Positions 9,824 through 18,375 of a stretch of 64,000 nt of DNA are shown here, in pieces. The stretch is taken from positions 270,442 to 334,441 of the forward strand of contig CAMUMG010000003.1 of the NCBI GenBank assembly GCA_947089905.1. Direction: 5' to 3'. The translations under genes were made by a program, and so were the position numbers. How positions within the stretch are numbered: position 1 is the first letter of the stretch; each line of letters starts with the position of its first letter. The notes below the pieces were generated by a model. That model was not told the origin of the DNA. It searched no databases and was given only the letters and a program-made list of their open reading frames with translations. Source of the DNA: an uncultured Lachnospiraceae bacterium (GTDB lineage: Bacteria > Bacillota > Clostridia > Lachnospirales > Lachnospiraceae).

Positions 9824-9852
9824 TTTACAATTTATATCTATAGGAGTATAAT
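9824..9852 (+). promoter_or_regulatory. SigA-type promoter of the LacI-family regulator
   Basis: TTTACA and TATAAT are separated by exactly 17 bases. Operator copy 3 begins 17 bases after the -10 box, so the regulator probably represses itself. Confidence 0.75.
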
Positions 9853-9868
9853 GAAAAAGCAAAGGAAT

Positions 9869-9880
9869 ATTTCATGAAAT
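9869..9880. promoter_or_regulatory. LacI-type operator, copy 3
   Basis: The perfect palindrome ATTTCATGAAAT lies immediately downstream of the predicted transcription start of the regulator gene. Confidence 0.7.
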
Positions 9881-9905
9881 TATACCATTATGAAAGGAGA
9901 GCTAT

Positions 9906-10916
9906 ATGAAAAAAGAAAATTCTGCACCGACAATGAAAGATGTTGCTTATGAAGCTGGAGTTGCTCTTGGCACCGTATCTAAAGTTGTAAATGGTCTTCC
10001 AGTTGGTGATTCTTATCGAATTCGTGTAGAGGATGCTATCAAAAAATTAAATTATCAAGTAAACAGTTATGCACAGGGACTTAAAGCAAATAAAACTTAT
10101 ACTGTTGCTTTTCTAATCCCCAATACACAGGAATCTTTTTTTGCATCCCTTACTTATTATATTAATCTTGCACTTGTAAAACGAAAATATCGAATGTTGC
10201 TTTGTTGTACTGATTTTGATCTGAATCAAGAACAAGAATATGTCACAATGGCACAGCAAAATAAAGTAGATGGAATCATTGGTCTTACTTATAATCCCAA
10301 TCTGGTGGTAGAGGAAAATACACCTTTTGTTGCTATCGACCGCTCTATGGGACCTAAAATTCCCTGTGTTGCTAGTGATAATTTTGCAGGTGGGCAACTT
10401 GCTGCTGAAAAATTAGCCGATTTTGGATGTAAAAATGTTGCTTTTTTACGGATTGGTTCTTCATTAAGTAACGAACCTAATAAACGAAAAGCTGGATTTG
10501 AAAATGGTTGTCTTTCTCGTGGACTTAATTATGAAATGAAAATTTTAAATGATGGAGATTCTTATGAAGAATTTGAAGAATTTCTTTCTAGCCATATATC
10601 TGGTACAAAATTGTCCTTTGACGGAATTTTTTGTGTAACAGACGGGTTAGCCTATTCTATATTAAAAACACTAAAAAGCCTTGGTCAGAAAGTTCCAGAA
10701 GATGTACAAGTAATCGGTTTTGATGGTACACGCTTTTTTGGAAATAAAGATTATGTATGTTCTACTATTGTACAGCCCCTTCCTGAAATCGCTGAAATGT
10801 GTGTAGAACTACTTCTTCAGGAAAATATGCCTTCAAAACCACCTCTTGTCTGTCTGCCTGTTTCTTATTGTTACGGTGGAACTACTTTAGAAGTTTTATC
10901 TGGGAGGGGTAAATAA
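9906..10916 (+). CDS. LacI-family transcriptional regulator of the fructan locus
   Basis: A 336-residue regulator. Residues about 9-55 form the LacI helix-turn-helix and hinge (TMKDVAYEAGVALGTVSKVV), and about 65-330 a periplasmic-binding-protein-like sensor domain. It is transcribed away from the fructan operon, and the TTTCATGAAA palindromes lie between them. It most likely represses importer and fructanase genes until a fructose-containing sugar binds. GGAGAG stands six bases before the ATG. Its stop codon overlaps the next start by one base (TAATG), so the following lipoprotein is co-translated. Confidence 0.9.
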   Translation: MKKENSAPTMKDVAYEAGVALGTVSKVVNGLPVGDSYRIRVEDAIKKLNYQVNSYAQGLKANKTYTVAFLIPNTQESFFASLTYYINLALVKRKYRMLLCCTDFDLNQEQEYVTMAQQNKVDGIIGLTYNPNLVVEENTPFVAIDRSMGPKIPCVASDNFAGGQLAAEKLADFGCKNVAFLRIGSSLSNEPNKRKAGFENGCLSRGLNYEMKILNDGDSYEEFEEFLSSHISGTKLSFDGIFCVTDGLAYSILKTLKSLGQKVPEDVQVIGFDGTRFFGNKDYVCSTIVQPLPEIAEMCVELLLQENMPSKPPLVCLPVSYCYGGTTLEVLSGRGK

Positions 10917-11485
10917 TGAAAATATACTATTTTTTACTTTTTATTTGTATTATATTATTAACTGGTTGTTCTTTTTCTTCCTTGTCAGAAGATTCCTCTC
11001 ATCTTACTATAGGTAACAGTATGGAAGTAAATACTATTGATAGTGATTTAATTCTTTTAGACAATATGGATACTCTGGCAACAGATGGTCTGTATTATGC
11101 TTCATGGGGAATTGGTGAAAAAGAACCTTACGAAACCAGTGAAGGCAAGACAATCGACTTATATGATGCCCAGATCTATCTTTTATTAGGCGAGTATGCA
11201 AATGACGAAACGGCACAGCAAAATATGAATTCTTGGTTTACTGGTGCAAAAGCAAATTATGAAGTTTTAAATGAAGAAACAATAACCTATAACGATCAGA
11301 CGTATTCTCTTATTACTTATACTTTTAAAAACAAAAACAACCCATTTATTCAAGGAATATCCGTATTTACTGTTTCAAATAATAGTACTATATGTATTGA
11401 ACTTACATGTGGTAAGAACTTTAAAGAAGATTTAAAGACTGTATTACTTGATTTTTTAAATAAATGTTCCTATGTGAAAGACTAA
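10916..11485 (+). CDS. Small lipoprotein of unknown function
   Basis: A 189-residue protein with a hydrophobic signal sequence and lipobox LLTGC (C18), so it should be anchored outside the membrane. The mature part is soluble and ends in a repeated beta-strand pattern, with NDETAQQNM and a SLITYTFKNKNN stretch. I do not recognise the family. It shares a start/stop overlap with the LacI-family gene and a GGGAGGGG ribosome site inside that gene, so it is co-expressed with the regulator. It could be an accessory surface protein of fructan uptake or an unrelated passenger. Confidence 0.75.
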   Translation: MKIYYFLLFICIILLTGCSFSSLSEDSSHLTIGNSMEVNTIDSDLILLDNMDTLATDGLYYASWGIGEKEPYETSEGKTIDLYDAQIYLLLGEYANDETAQQNMNSWFTGAKANYEVLNEETITYNDQTYSLITYTFKNKNNPFIQGISVFTVSNNSTICIELTCGKNFKEDLKTVLLDFLNKCSYVKD

Positions 11486-11518
11486 AAAAAAGATGGAGCT
11501 AAATACTCCATCTTTTTT
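11484..11518. terminator. Bidirectional terminator
   Basis: Arms AGATGGAG and CTCCATCT enclose a seven-base loop, with an A-run before and a T-run after. It sits between two convergent genes and should end both transcripts. Confidence 0.9.
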
Positions 11519-11520
11519 GA

Positions 11521-12141
11521 TTAAAAAAAGTGTTCTTGTGGATTTTCATCCTCAAAATCAAACACGCAACGTTCATAAGCATTAATAATATGTGTATTCA
11601 TATATTTATCATATCGTTTATGAATTCTTCCATAACTTAAATGTACGTGTCCATGAAGAAAATATTTGGGCTGATATTTTTCAAGTAATGTCCGAAATAC
11701 CTGAAATCCCTGATGTGGCAGATCTCTTCCATCATTTAACTGGTACGCAGGTGCATGTGTCACTAAAATATCAAAGCCTCGCTTTCTGAATAATTGAAAC
11801 CATAATTTTGCGACTCTTTGTTTCATTTCCTTTTCTGTATACTGATAAGCCCCTGGTTTATAGCGCATCGAACCACCTAGTCCTAAAATTCGGATTCCCT
11901 TATAAACATAAATCTGATCCTCAATACAAATACATCCTTCTGGTGGGATCTGATTATACTTTTCGTCGTGATTTCCATGTACATATAACACTGGTCCTGA
12001 GAACAGAGTCACTAAGAAAGATAGATATCTTGGATCTAAATCCCCACAGGAAATAATCAGATCGATTCCCTCTAGTTTACTTTTATCAAAGTAGTCCCAT
12101 AGAGATTTTGACTCTTCATCTGCAATCGTTAGTATTCTCAT
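11521..12141 (-). CDS. Metallophosphoesterase
   Basis: A 206-residue cytoplasmic phosphoesterase. Metal-binding motifs in order are the N-terminal D-E (in place of D-x-H), SCGDLD near 32-37, HGNHD near 75-79, THAP near 128-131 and HGHVH near 158-162. The first motif reads TIADEESK rather than the usual DxH, so one metal ligand may differ. The substrate (phosphodiester, nucleotide or phosphoprotein) is unknown. It lies four bases after the ParB-BMP gene and is probably co-transcribed with it. Confidence 0.8.
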   Translation of the reverse strand: MRILTIADEESKSLWDYFDKSKLEGIDLIISCGDLDPRYLSFLVTLFSGPVLYVHGNHDEKYNQIPPEGCICIEDQIYVYKGIRILGLGGSMRYKPGAYQYTEKEMKQRVAKLWFQLFRKRGFDILVTHAPAYQLNDGRDLPHQGFQVFRTLLEKYQPKYFLHGHVHLSYGRIHKRYDKYMNTHIINAYERCVFDFEDENPQEHFF

Positions 12142-12145
12142 AAGG

Positions 12146-14056
12146 TTATCCTTCCTTTTTCTTTATTCCCTGTTGTCTAACTACTGGTTCTGCCTGTTCT
12201 TTTAACTCCTCCTTTTTTGGAATTGTTCCAATTACATTTTCTGCAAGCCAATCCATAGTCATAATTTCCTCTGGTGAAAGACTTCGATCTGGATCATCTT
12301 GGGCTATACCAGTCTGGGAATATAAAATACCAGAAAATGGATTAAAAACCTCAGAGCTGATTGTTGCCTTTAGCAATTCAATTAAACGTTTTGTTCCGAT
12401 TGGAAGATGTTGAGAACAAATTACGTCTATTACCCCTGAGGACATTCCCCACCAATAATTAATTGCCTTGGTGCTAGATGGATCATCATCATATTTCCAT
12501 GTTCCATCCATGATTGTTCGTATTAATTGCTCATAAAATTTTCCCCAATGGCATAGTGGCATCGCAAGATTTCTTGGATTTTCTCCTTCCATATGGTAAA
12601 TACCAAAGAAACGGGAAGCCTCTTCTGGAATTGTCATATCTCTTCCAGAAATACATGAAGAACCTGTAATTTTAATTTTTTCCTCAATATCTATTTCCTT
12701 CATTGTAGACCATTCCAGATAAACCTCCGCCCGTGGATTAATCATTTTCGCTCCTAATGCAAAAGCATTGATATTTGCAATTGAACCATAGATTGGATAA
12801 TCTGCAATATACGTCAGCTTATTATTTTCCGCCATAGCTCCAGCAATCGCACCCATCAAAAACTTTGCCTCGTGCATTCTTGAATAGTATGTGCGGATAT
12901 AGCGATGGGAAGTATTTAAAGAACAATTTAAAATTTTAACCTCTGGATTTGCAATCGCTGCCTTTACACTTGCCTGTACAAAAGATGGTGTGGTAGTAAA
13001 AATTAAATTACAACCTGAACTTATGGCATCTTCTATTAAGTTATCTATATTTTCCTGTGTTCCATTTTCATAGCAAACTGTATTGACTTGCTCTGGAAAT
13101 GTCTGTTCTAAATAAAGTCTACCTAATTCATGAGCATAAGTCCATGCAGAAGTTCCTGCTGTCTTTTCATAAATAAATGCGATCTTTTGCTTTGGTGAAC
13201 TAATTGGAAATAATATATTTTTTAATGATTTTTTTTCTTGAGTAGGCTTCATTTTCAGATCAATTTCTTGTTCTTCTTGTAAAAGTAAAAATTCTTCCCA
13301 ATTCTTAGCAACTAAACTTTTTAATTCACTTGTAGTCTTTTCATCAATTGTCTTATATCCATATAAAGTAATAAATGCTAAAAACGCATCTCCCGGTGTA
13401 ATTTTGAGTCTATTTCCGCCATTTGCCTGATATTCAGCTACAAATCTAGTATAAATAGCACTAAAACTAATTAATTCCTCTTGTGTCCATTCTTCATCTG
13501 GCTTTTTTCCCATTGCCTCCTGTAATTTTGTAAAGCTTCCTTCACGGGAAAACCAAATATAATTAATTGGTGCAACTCGGTAAAAATCTAAATATTCATA
13601 ATAAATCTTATTTTCTATTTCATCTGTACGCTTTGGTATAATACGGGTTACATTTCCTAAAATAGAATCTGCTCCAAAGTATTTCATAACACTGACCCGC
13701 TTATTTCCCTCTTCCACATAAAACTTATTCATATATTCATAAGCCTTGATGGGCTCTCGAATTCCCTCTTCTATATGGCTGGTACTTAACTTTGCCCATT
13801 TAGAAGCAAATTCTGTATTTTCACGTAATAATGGCATAAAATTTCCCGAAAATGAATTACTTCTTCCCTCATTCTTTGTTCCTACAATCTGATCAATAGG
13901 AATTTGCACCAAACCAAGCGGTACTTCTGAATAAGAGCCCTTCTCCGGCAAAATATCATCTAAAACCTGCAAAGTTGGTTTCATTCCACGTATCATACGT
14001 AGCTGATAATCCTTCTTTGCTAATCTAAATGCTTTGCCGTAATCTTCCTTTCCCAT
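12146..14056 (-). CDS. ParB-like/BMP fusion protein
   Basis: A 636-residue protein with two parts. Residues about 45-150 look like a ParB/Srx-type domain (IPIDQIVGTKNEGRS near the start, EEGNKRVSVMKYFGA later). Residues about 285-590 resemble a BMP/PnrA-type nucleoside-binding lipoprotein domain, with KIAFIYE and later GAIAGAMAENNK. BMP proteins normally carry a lipobox and work outside the cell, but this one has no signal peptide and starts MGKEDYGKAF, so it is predicted cytoplasmic. A ligand-sensing regulator is one possibility; the function is not established. It is transcribed with the metallophosphoesterase from a promoter at 14098-14126. Confidence 0.75.
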   Translation of the reverse strand: MGKEDYGKAFRLAKKDYQLRMIRGMKPTLQVLDDILPEKGSYSEVPLGLVQIPIDQIVGTKNEGRSNSFSGNFMPLLRENTEFASKWAKLSTSHIEEGIREPIKAYEYMNKFYVEEGNKRVSVMKYFGADSILGNVTRIIPKRTDEIENKIYYEYLDFYRVAPINYIWFSREGSFTKLQEAMGKKPDEEWTQEELISFSAIYTRFVAEYQANGGNRLKITPGDAFLAFITLYGYKTIDEKTTSELKSLVAKNWEEFLLLQEEQEIDLKMKPTQEKKSLKNILFPISSPKQKIAFIYEKTAGTSAWTYAHELGRLYLEQTFPEQVNTVCYENGTQENIDNLIEDAISSGCNLIFTTTPSFVQASVKAAIANPEVKILNCSLNTSHRYIRTYYSRMHEAKFLMGAIAGAMAENNKLTYIADYPIYGSIANINAFALGAKMINPRAEVYLEWSTMKEIDIEEKIKITGSSCISGRDMTIPEEASRFFGIYHMEGENPRNLAMPLCHWGKFYEQLIRTIMDGTWKYDDDPSSTKAINYWWGMSSGVIDVICSQHLPIGTKRLIELLKATISSEVFNPFSGILYSQTGIAQDDPDRSLSPEEIMTMDWLAENVIGTIPKKEELKEQAEPVVRQQGIKKKEG

Positions 14057-14097
14057 ATATACCTCCTAAAACTATAATCCTCCGGATTTTCAATAAC

Positions 14098-14126
14098 ATT
14101 ATATAGAAGCAATACTAAAAAAGCAA
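14098..14126 (-). promoter_or_regulatory. Promoter of the ParB-BMP gene
   Basis: On the minus strand TTGCTT and TATAAT are separated by 17 bases, about 40 bases before the ATG, which also has a ribosome site GGAGG. Confidence 0.55.
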
Positions 14127-14203
14127 GAAAAAGAAAGTTATATAAACCACCTTTTTTTTATACAATATCATAAAAGAAAAATTTGTGTTTATAAGAGGTT
14201 ATA

Positions 14204-15973
14204 ATGGAAGATGGAAGGATAGATAATCAGTTAAATTTAGCATTGACGTTACCAAAAGAACAATTAGAAAAAAGTGAGGAATTAAGTGTTGGATATAATC
14301 CAGAAGAAAAAAGCTGGGAGGTGATTGTAAAATATAATAGTAGTTTGGATCGAATTCGTGAAGAGTTAGGAGCTAGAGTTACAGAGCTTTTAAATGAATA
14401 TGCCGTTATTGTCATAGAAGAGAATAAGATTGAACAACTATCTAATTATCCTGAAATTGAATTTATAGAAAAACCCAAAAGTCTGTATTTTGAAGTAACC
14501 GAGGGAATCGCCGCTTCTTGTGTCCCTCCTCTTTGGGAAGCTCCTAACAAATTAAGTGGAAAGAATGTATTAGTAGCCATTATTGATTCTGGAATTGACT
14601 ATAGTCATCCAGATTTTCGAAATGAAGATGGAACCACCAGAATTTTATATTTATGGGATCAGACAGGAATTACTGCCTCTAAAGAATCCTCTGAGCCTTT
14701 AGAAGTAGAATCAGGGATACTTTATACATCGGAGGACATTAATCGAGCACTTTTAGCTGGAAATAGAATGGAACAGTTAAGAATTGTCGATGAAATCGAT
14801 CCTAGTGGACATGGAACTCATGTGGCAGGAATCGCATGTGGAAATGGTAGAGCATCAAGAGGGATCAACCGTGGTGTAGCATATGAGAGTACAATGTTAA
14901 TTGTTAAACTTGGTTCTTCTGTAAGTGGATCTTTTCCAAAAACAACACAGTTAATGACAGCCGTAGACTTTTCTATACGAATAGCAATCAAAGAACGGTT
15001 ACCACTTGTAATCAATATCAGTTTTGGCAACAATTATGGTTCTCATGACGGAAACTCTTTATTAGAACAATATTTAAACAGCGTGGCAAATTTATGGGAA
15101 GTCAGTATTGTAGTAGGAACTGGAAATGAGGGTGCTGAGCGAGGCCATGCTGCTGGAAAACTTTCTATGTCACCACAGGGAAATCCACTGCCTCAAACAA
15201 TAGAACTTTCTGTTGGAGGAGGAGAAACTTCTATTAATGTACAACTTTGGAAAAATTTTTATGATGAATTTGATGTGGAAGTGATTGCACCAGACGGACA
15301 AAGTACAGGACCACTTCGAATATTACCTGGAAAACAAGAATATAGTATTGGGCGTACTCAATTAGCTGTATTCTATGGAGAACCTAAACCCATTAACCGT
15401 GCCCAAGAACTTTTTTTTGTATTTTTGCCAAAAGATCTTACAATGGATTCTGGAGTTTGGCAATTTCGGCTAACACCAAGACAGATTGTCAGTGGAGAAT
15501 ATCAATTTTGGCTGCCTACGGCTGGTGCATTAAATGAATCAACTGGATTTTTAAGAGCAAATGTAGTCAATACAATAACCATTCCCTCTACAGCTGGACG
15601 TGTTATATCGGTTGGAGCTTATGACGCAAGAACAGATAGTTATGCTTATTTTTCAGGACGTGGTGTTGAAACTTTAAATCGACAGATTAAACCAGAATTA
15701 GTTGCTCCGGGAGTAGATATTATATCAGCAGCTCCAGGTGGAGGATATGATACTAGAACAGGAACTTCTATGGCAACCCCTTTTGTTACTGGTACTGCTG
15801 CCTTACTAATGCAGTGGGGAATTGTACAAGGAAGAGATCCTTATCTATATGGGGAAAAATTAAAGGCATACCTAATTCGGGGTGCAAGACACCTTCCAGG
15901 ATTTACACAATACCCTAATCCACAGGTGGGTTTTGGGGCATTATGTGCAAAAAATAGTCTTCCAGTATCATAA
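14204..15973 (+). CDS. S8 subtilisin-like serine protease (Csp-like)
   Basis: A 589-residue protease with the full triad: D128 in IIDSGIDYSHPDF, H203 in SGHGTHVAG and S522 in GTSMATPF. The first about 100 residues resemble a short prodomain. About residues 330-470 form an inserted beta-rich domain, as in the Csp-type clostridial subtilases that process the spore cortex lytic enzyme. No signal peptide or membrane segment is visible, which also fits that group or an intracellular protease. The exact role is an inference. An AAGAGG ribosome site lies before the ATG. Confidence 0.85.
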   Translation: MEDGRIDNQLNLALTLPKEQLEKSEELSVGYNPEEKSWEVIVKYNSSLDRIREELGARVTELLNEYAVIVIEENKIEQLSNYPEIEFIEKPKSLYFEVTEGIAASCVPPLWEAPNKLSGKNVLVAIIDSGIDYSHPDFRNEDGTTRILYLWDQTGITASKESSEPLEVESGILYTSEDINRALLAGNRMEQLRIVDEIDPSGHGTHVAGIACGNGRASRGINRGVAYESTMLIVKLGSSVSGSFPKTTQLMTAVDFSIRIAIKERLPLVINISFGNNYGSHDGNSLLEQYLNSVANLWEVSIVVGTGNEGAERGHAAGKLSMSPQGNPLPQTIELSVGGGETSINVQLWKNFYDEFDVEVIAPDGQSTGPLRILPGKQEYSIGRTQLAVFYGEPKPINRAQELFFVFLPKDLTMDSGVWQFRLTPRQIVSGEYQFWLPTAGALNESTGFLRANVVNTITIPSTAGRVISVGAYDARTDSYAYFSGRGVETLNRQIKPELVAPGVDIISAAPGGGYDTRTGTSMATPFVTGTAALLMQWGIVQGRDPYLYGEKLKAYLIRGARHLPGFTQYPNPQVGFGALCAKNSLPVS

Positions 15974-15981
15974 AATAGATA

Positions 15982-16081
15982 GGGGCTGTCGCAATAAGCG
16001 TTAAACATACAAGATATAGTATTAAATTATTATTAAAATTTACAATATCTTGTATATAATTTTCTTAGTGTGACATCCCCT
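15982..16081 (-). repeat. Dispersed long-hairpin repeat, copy 1
   Basis: About 100 bases forming one long imperfect hairpin. The ends are AGGGGCTGTC and GACATCCCCT, and the inner arms are ACAAGATAT and ATATCTTGT. Related copies are at 39208 and 50201. In minus orientation it begins about nine bases after the phosphofructokinase stop. It also lies downstream of the plus-strand protease gene. Confidence 0.75.
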
Positions 16082-16089
16082 TATATCTA

Positions 16090-17355
16090 CTATTTTTTAT
16101 TAAGAACTAAGTGCTGTGGAAGACCATTTACCATAAAAGGCTGATAGTCACCCTGAATTAATGGTTCGATGTAATTAATAAATTCATCTGTAATATAATT
16201 TCCCTCTTTGTTGACCCAATCTCTAGGAACTAACTTTTCATTATTCGCAATACGGTGTACATCATAAATACCTGCAGCACTCATATAAGGATCATCTGCA
16301 ACACGATCAATGACAACCATCTTGCCAGTATCACCCTCATCTGCCGCTTTTACAGCTGCACCACCTACCATGAACGCCTCATCGATATCTACACGAGATG
16401 CCATATGGGAAGCACTTCTTTGAAGAGTAGAAAATTCAATACTTCTGGTTTTGCAGTTTAATTCTGCACCGAGAAAACTAGCTAAATATGCCGCTGTTCC
16501 TTGAAGCTGTTTATGACCGAAAGCATCTACATAATCTGCACCACCAGATAATTCACAGACATATCGACCATCTGATAACTTAATTCCTTCTGAAACAGCG
16601 ATAACAACAGAATTTTTCTTCTTTAAAAGTTCTCCTACCTTCTTTAAAAAGTGATCAATATCAAAGATAACCTCTGGAAGATAAATCAGATCTGGACCTT
16701 CACACTCTTCTGTTTTAGCAAGAGCAGTTGCCCCAGTCAACCATCCAGCATTACGCCCCATAATTTCTAAAATGGTAATATTTTTCTTATTATAAGAAAG
16801 CCCCAACGCGTCGCGGATAATCTCTTTTGTAGAAGCTGCAATATACTTTGCTGCACTTCCAAATCCCGGAGTATGATCCGTTAAAGCAAGATCATTATCA
16901 ATTGTTTTAGGAACACCTAAAAACTTTTGAGTATGTCCTTTAATAATAGCATAATCCGACAACTTCTTAATCGTATCCATAGAATCATTGCCACCGATAT
17001 AGATAAAGGCTTCAATCTCTAATTTATCTAGGATACAGAAAATCTTTTCATAGATTTCTGGATCTTCATGAATTTCTGGGAGCTTATACCGGCAAGAGCC
17101 CAAAAATGCAGATGGAGTTCTCTTTAATAGCTCAATATCCATATCCGAATGGATCTGTGTAGACAGATCTACATATTGTTCATCTAAAAAGCCTTGGATT
17201 CCATAGCGCATACCATATATTGTATGAAAACCACGCTCTTTTGCAGTCTTGTATACACCCGCAAGACTGGAGTTAATTACAGAGGTAGGACCGCCGGATT
17301 GTCCTACAATAATATTACGTCTTTTAGTTTTAATCGTACCGCGTTTTTTTGCCAT
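16090..17355 (-). CDS. pfp: 6-phosphofructokinase, pyrophosphate-dependent type
   Basis: A 421-residue glycolytic enzyme phosphorylating fructose 6-phosphate. The two residues that separate PPi- from ATP-using enzymes both point to PPi. The sequence GGNDS at 121-125 has Asp where ATP enzymes have the second Gly of GGDGS, and PKTIDND at 149-155 has K150 where ATP enzymes have Gly. Unusually, the preceding residue is Asn rather than Asp (GGND instead of GGDD). I chose the ATG at 17355 because AAAGGAGG precedes it closely; an upstream in-frame ATG lacks this. The enzyme complements the fructose supply from the fructan locus. Confidence 0.85.
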   Translation of the reverse strand: MAKKRGTIKTKRRNIIVGQSGGPTSVINSSLAGVYKTAKERGFHTIYGMRYGIQGFLDEQYVDLSTQIHSDMDIELLKRTPSAFLGSCRYKLPEIHEDPEIYEKIFCILDKLEIEAFIYIGGNDSMDTIKKLSDYAIIKGHTQKFLGVPKTIDNDLALTDHTPGFGSAAKYIAASTKEIIRDALGLSYNKKNITILEIMGRNAGWLTGATALAKTEECEGPDLIYLPEVIFDIDHFLKKVGELLKKKNSVVIAVSEGIKLSDGRYVCELSGGADYVDAFGHKQLQGTAAYLASFLGAELNCKTRSIEFSTLQRSASHMASRVDIDEAFMVGGAAVKAADEGDTGKMVVIDRVADDPYMSAAGIYDVHRIANNEKLVPRDWVNKEGNYITDEFINYIEPLIQGDYQPFMVNGLPQHLVLNKK

Positions 17356-17467
17356 AATAATACCTCCTTTATAATATTGATTCATTTAATAATACTACGA
17401 TTAGACTTTGATTTCCACTGTTTTTATAATTTTATATAAAAAGCCATGAAAGGATATAAATTACACA

Positions 17468-17496
17468 TTGTATCCCCTAATAGCCTTTGTTATAAT
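17468..17496 (+). promoter_or_regulatory. Promoter of the AraC-type regulator
   Basis: TTGTAT and TATAAT are separated by 17 bases. Transcription would begin near 17503. An in-frame ATG at 17446 therefore lies upstream of the message and is not used. Confidence 0.65.
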
Positions 17497-17535
17497 CAAA
17501 ATCATACGAAAATTTTTATTAAAGGTGTGTTTGAA

Positions 17536-18318
17536 ATGATTTTGATTGATTATTGTGGATATCATACACATAATTCAGATCAGGACTTGATTTTTCGACC
17601 TTCAGGTACAAAAAGTTATTTGTTTTTATTGGTTTTATCTCCGATGATCTTTCATTTTACTAATCAAACCTGTATTCAGGCAAAATCTGGAGCTTGTATA
17701 TTATATTCTCCTGGCACATGTCAATATTATCAAGCAGAAAAGGAATTTTTTAATAGTTATGTGCACTTTTTTTGTAAAGAAGAACAGATGAAAACGTATC
17801 AAATTCGGCTTAATGAACTCTTTTATCCCAAAAATTTAGAAGAATTAAACTGGCTGATTAAAAAGATCTATCAGGAACATTTAAATGGATTTGAAAGTTC
17901 AAAAGAAATGCTCGATCTATATATTAGACAACTACTAATTTTAATAAGGCGTGCTCAAATTCAACAGTCCATTCCCAATAAACAAAATCAAGATCTTTAT
18001 TCAGAGTTTTTTTCGGTACGTGCTCATATACTTTCTAACTGTGAACAACTTTGGACTATTGAACAGATGTGTCAAATGTTAAATATAGGAAAAAGTCAAT
18101 TCTATAAATATTATAAACGGTTTTTTCACAGTACACCTAAAGAAGAAATTATTCAAGCTAGACTTCAAAAAGCCAAATATTTAATGACAAATGAAGCAGT
18201 AACTATTCAACAAGCTGCTTATAAGTCTGGTTTCCCTAATATCTGGCATTTTAATCGTCTGTTTAAAAACCAATATAACTGTACTCCATCACAGTACCGA
18301 AAAAAACTTATCCCTTAA
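17536..18318 (+). CDS. AraC-family transcriptional regulator
   Basis: A 260-residue regulator. The first about 130 residues form a cupin-like sensing domain, and the last about 95 hold two AraC helix-turn-helix units (WTIEQMCQMLNIGKSQFYK, then VTIQQAAYKSGFPNIWHFNRLFK) with the family ending TPSQYRK. The start at 17536 is chosen from the promoter position and the AAAGGTG box. Targets and ligand are unknown; its neighbours are phosphofructokinase and the fatty-acid operon, both on the other strand. Confidence 0.85.
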   Translation: MILIDYCGYHTHNSDQDLIFRPSGTKSYLFLLVLSPMIFHFTNQTCIQAKSGACILYSPGTCQYYQAEKEFFNSYVHFFCKEEQMKTYQIRLNELFYPKNLEELNWLIKKIYQEHLNGFESSKEMLDLYIRQLLILIRRAQIQQSIPNKQNQDLYSEFFSVRAHILSNCEQLWTIEQMCQMLNIGKSQFYKYYKRFFHSTPKEEIIQARLQKAKYLMTNEAVTIQQAAYKSGFPNIWHFNRLFKNQYNCTPSQYRKKLIP

Positions 18319-18322
18319 CTTT

Positions 18323-18360
18323 GGAGTTACGTAAAATTTTATATTTTTTATAGTAACTCC
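18323..18360. terminator. Terminator between convergent araC-type gene and accA
   Basis: GGAGTTAC and GTAACTCC arms surround a long AT-rich loop that itself contains TAAAA/TTTTA pairing. It is followed on the plus strand by TCTTTC. Confidence 0.55.
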
Positions 18361-18375
18361 TCTTTCACAAATTTT

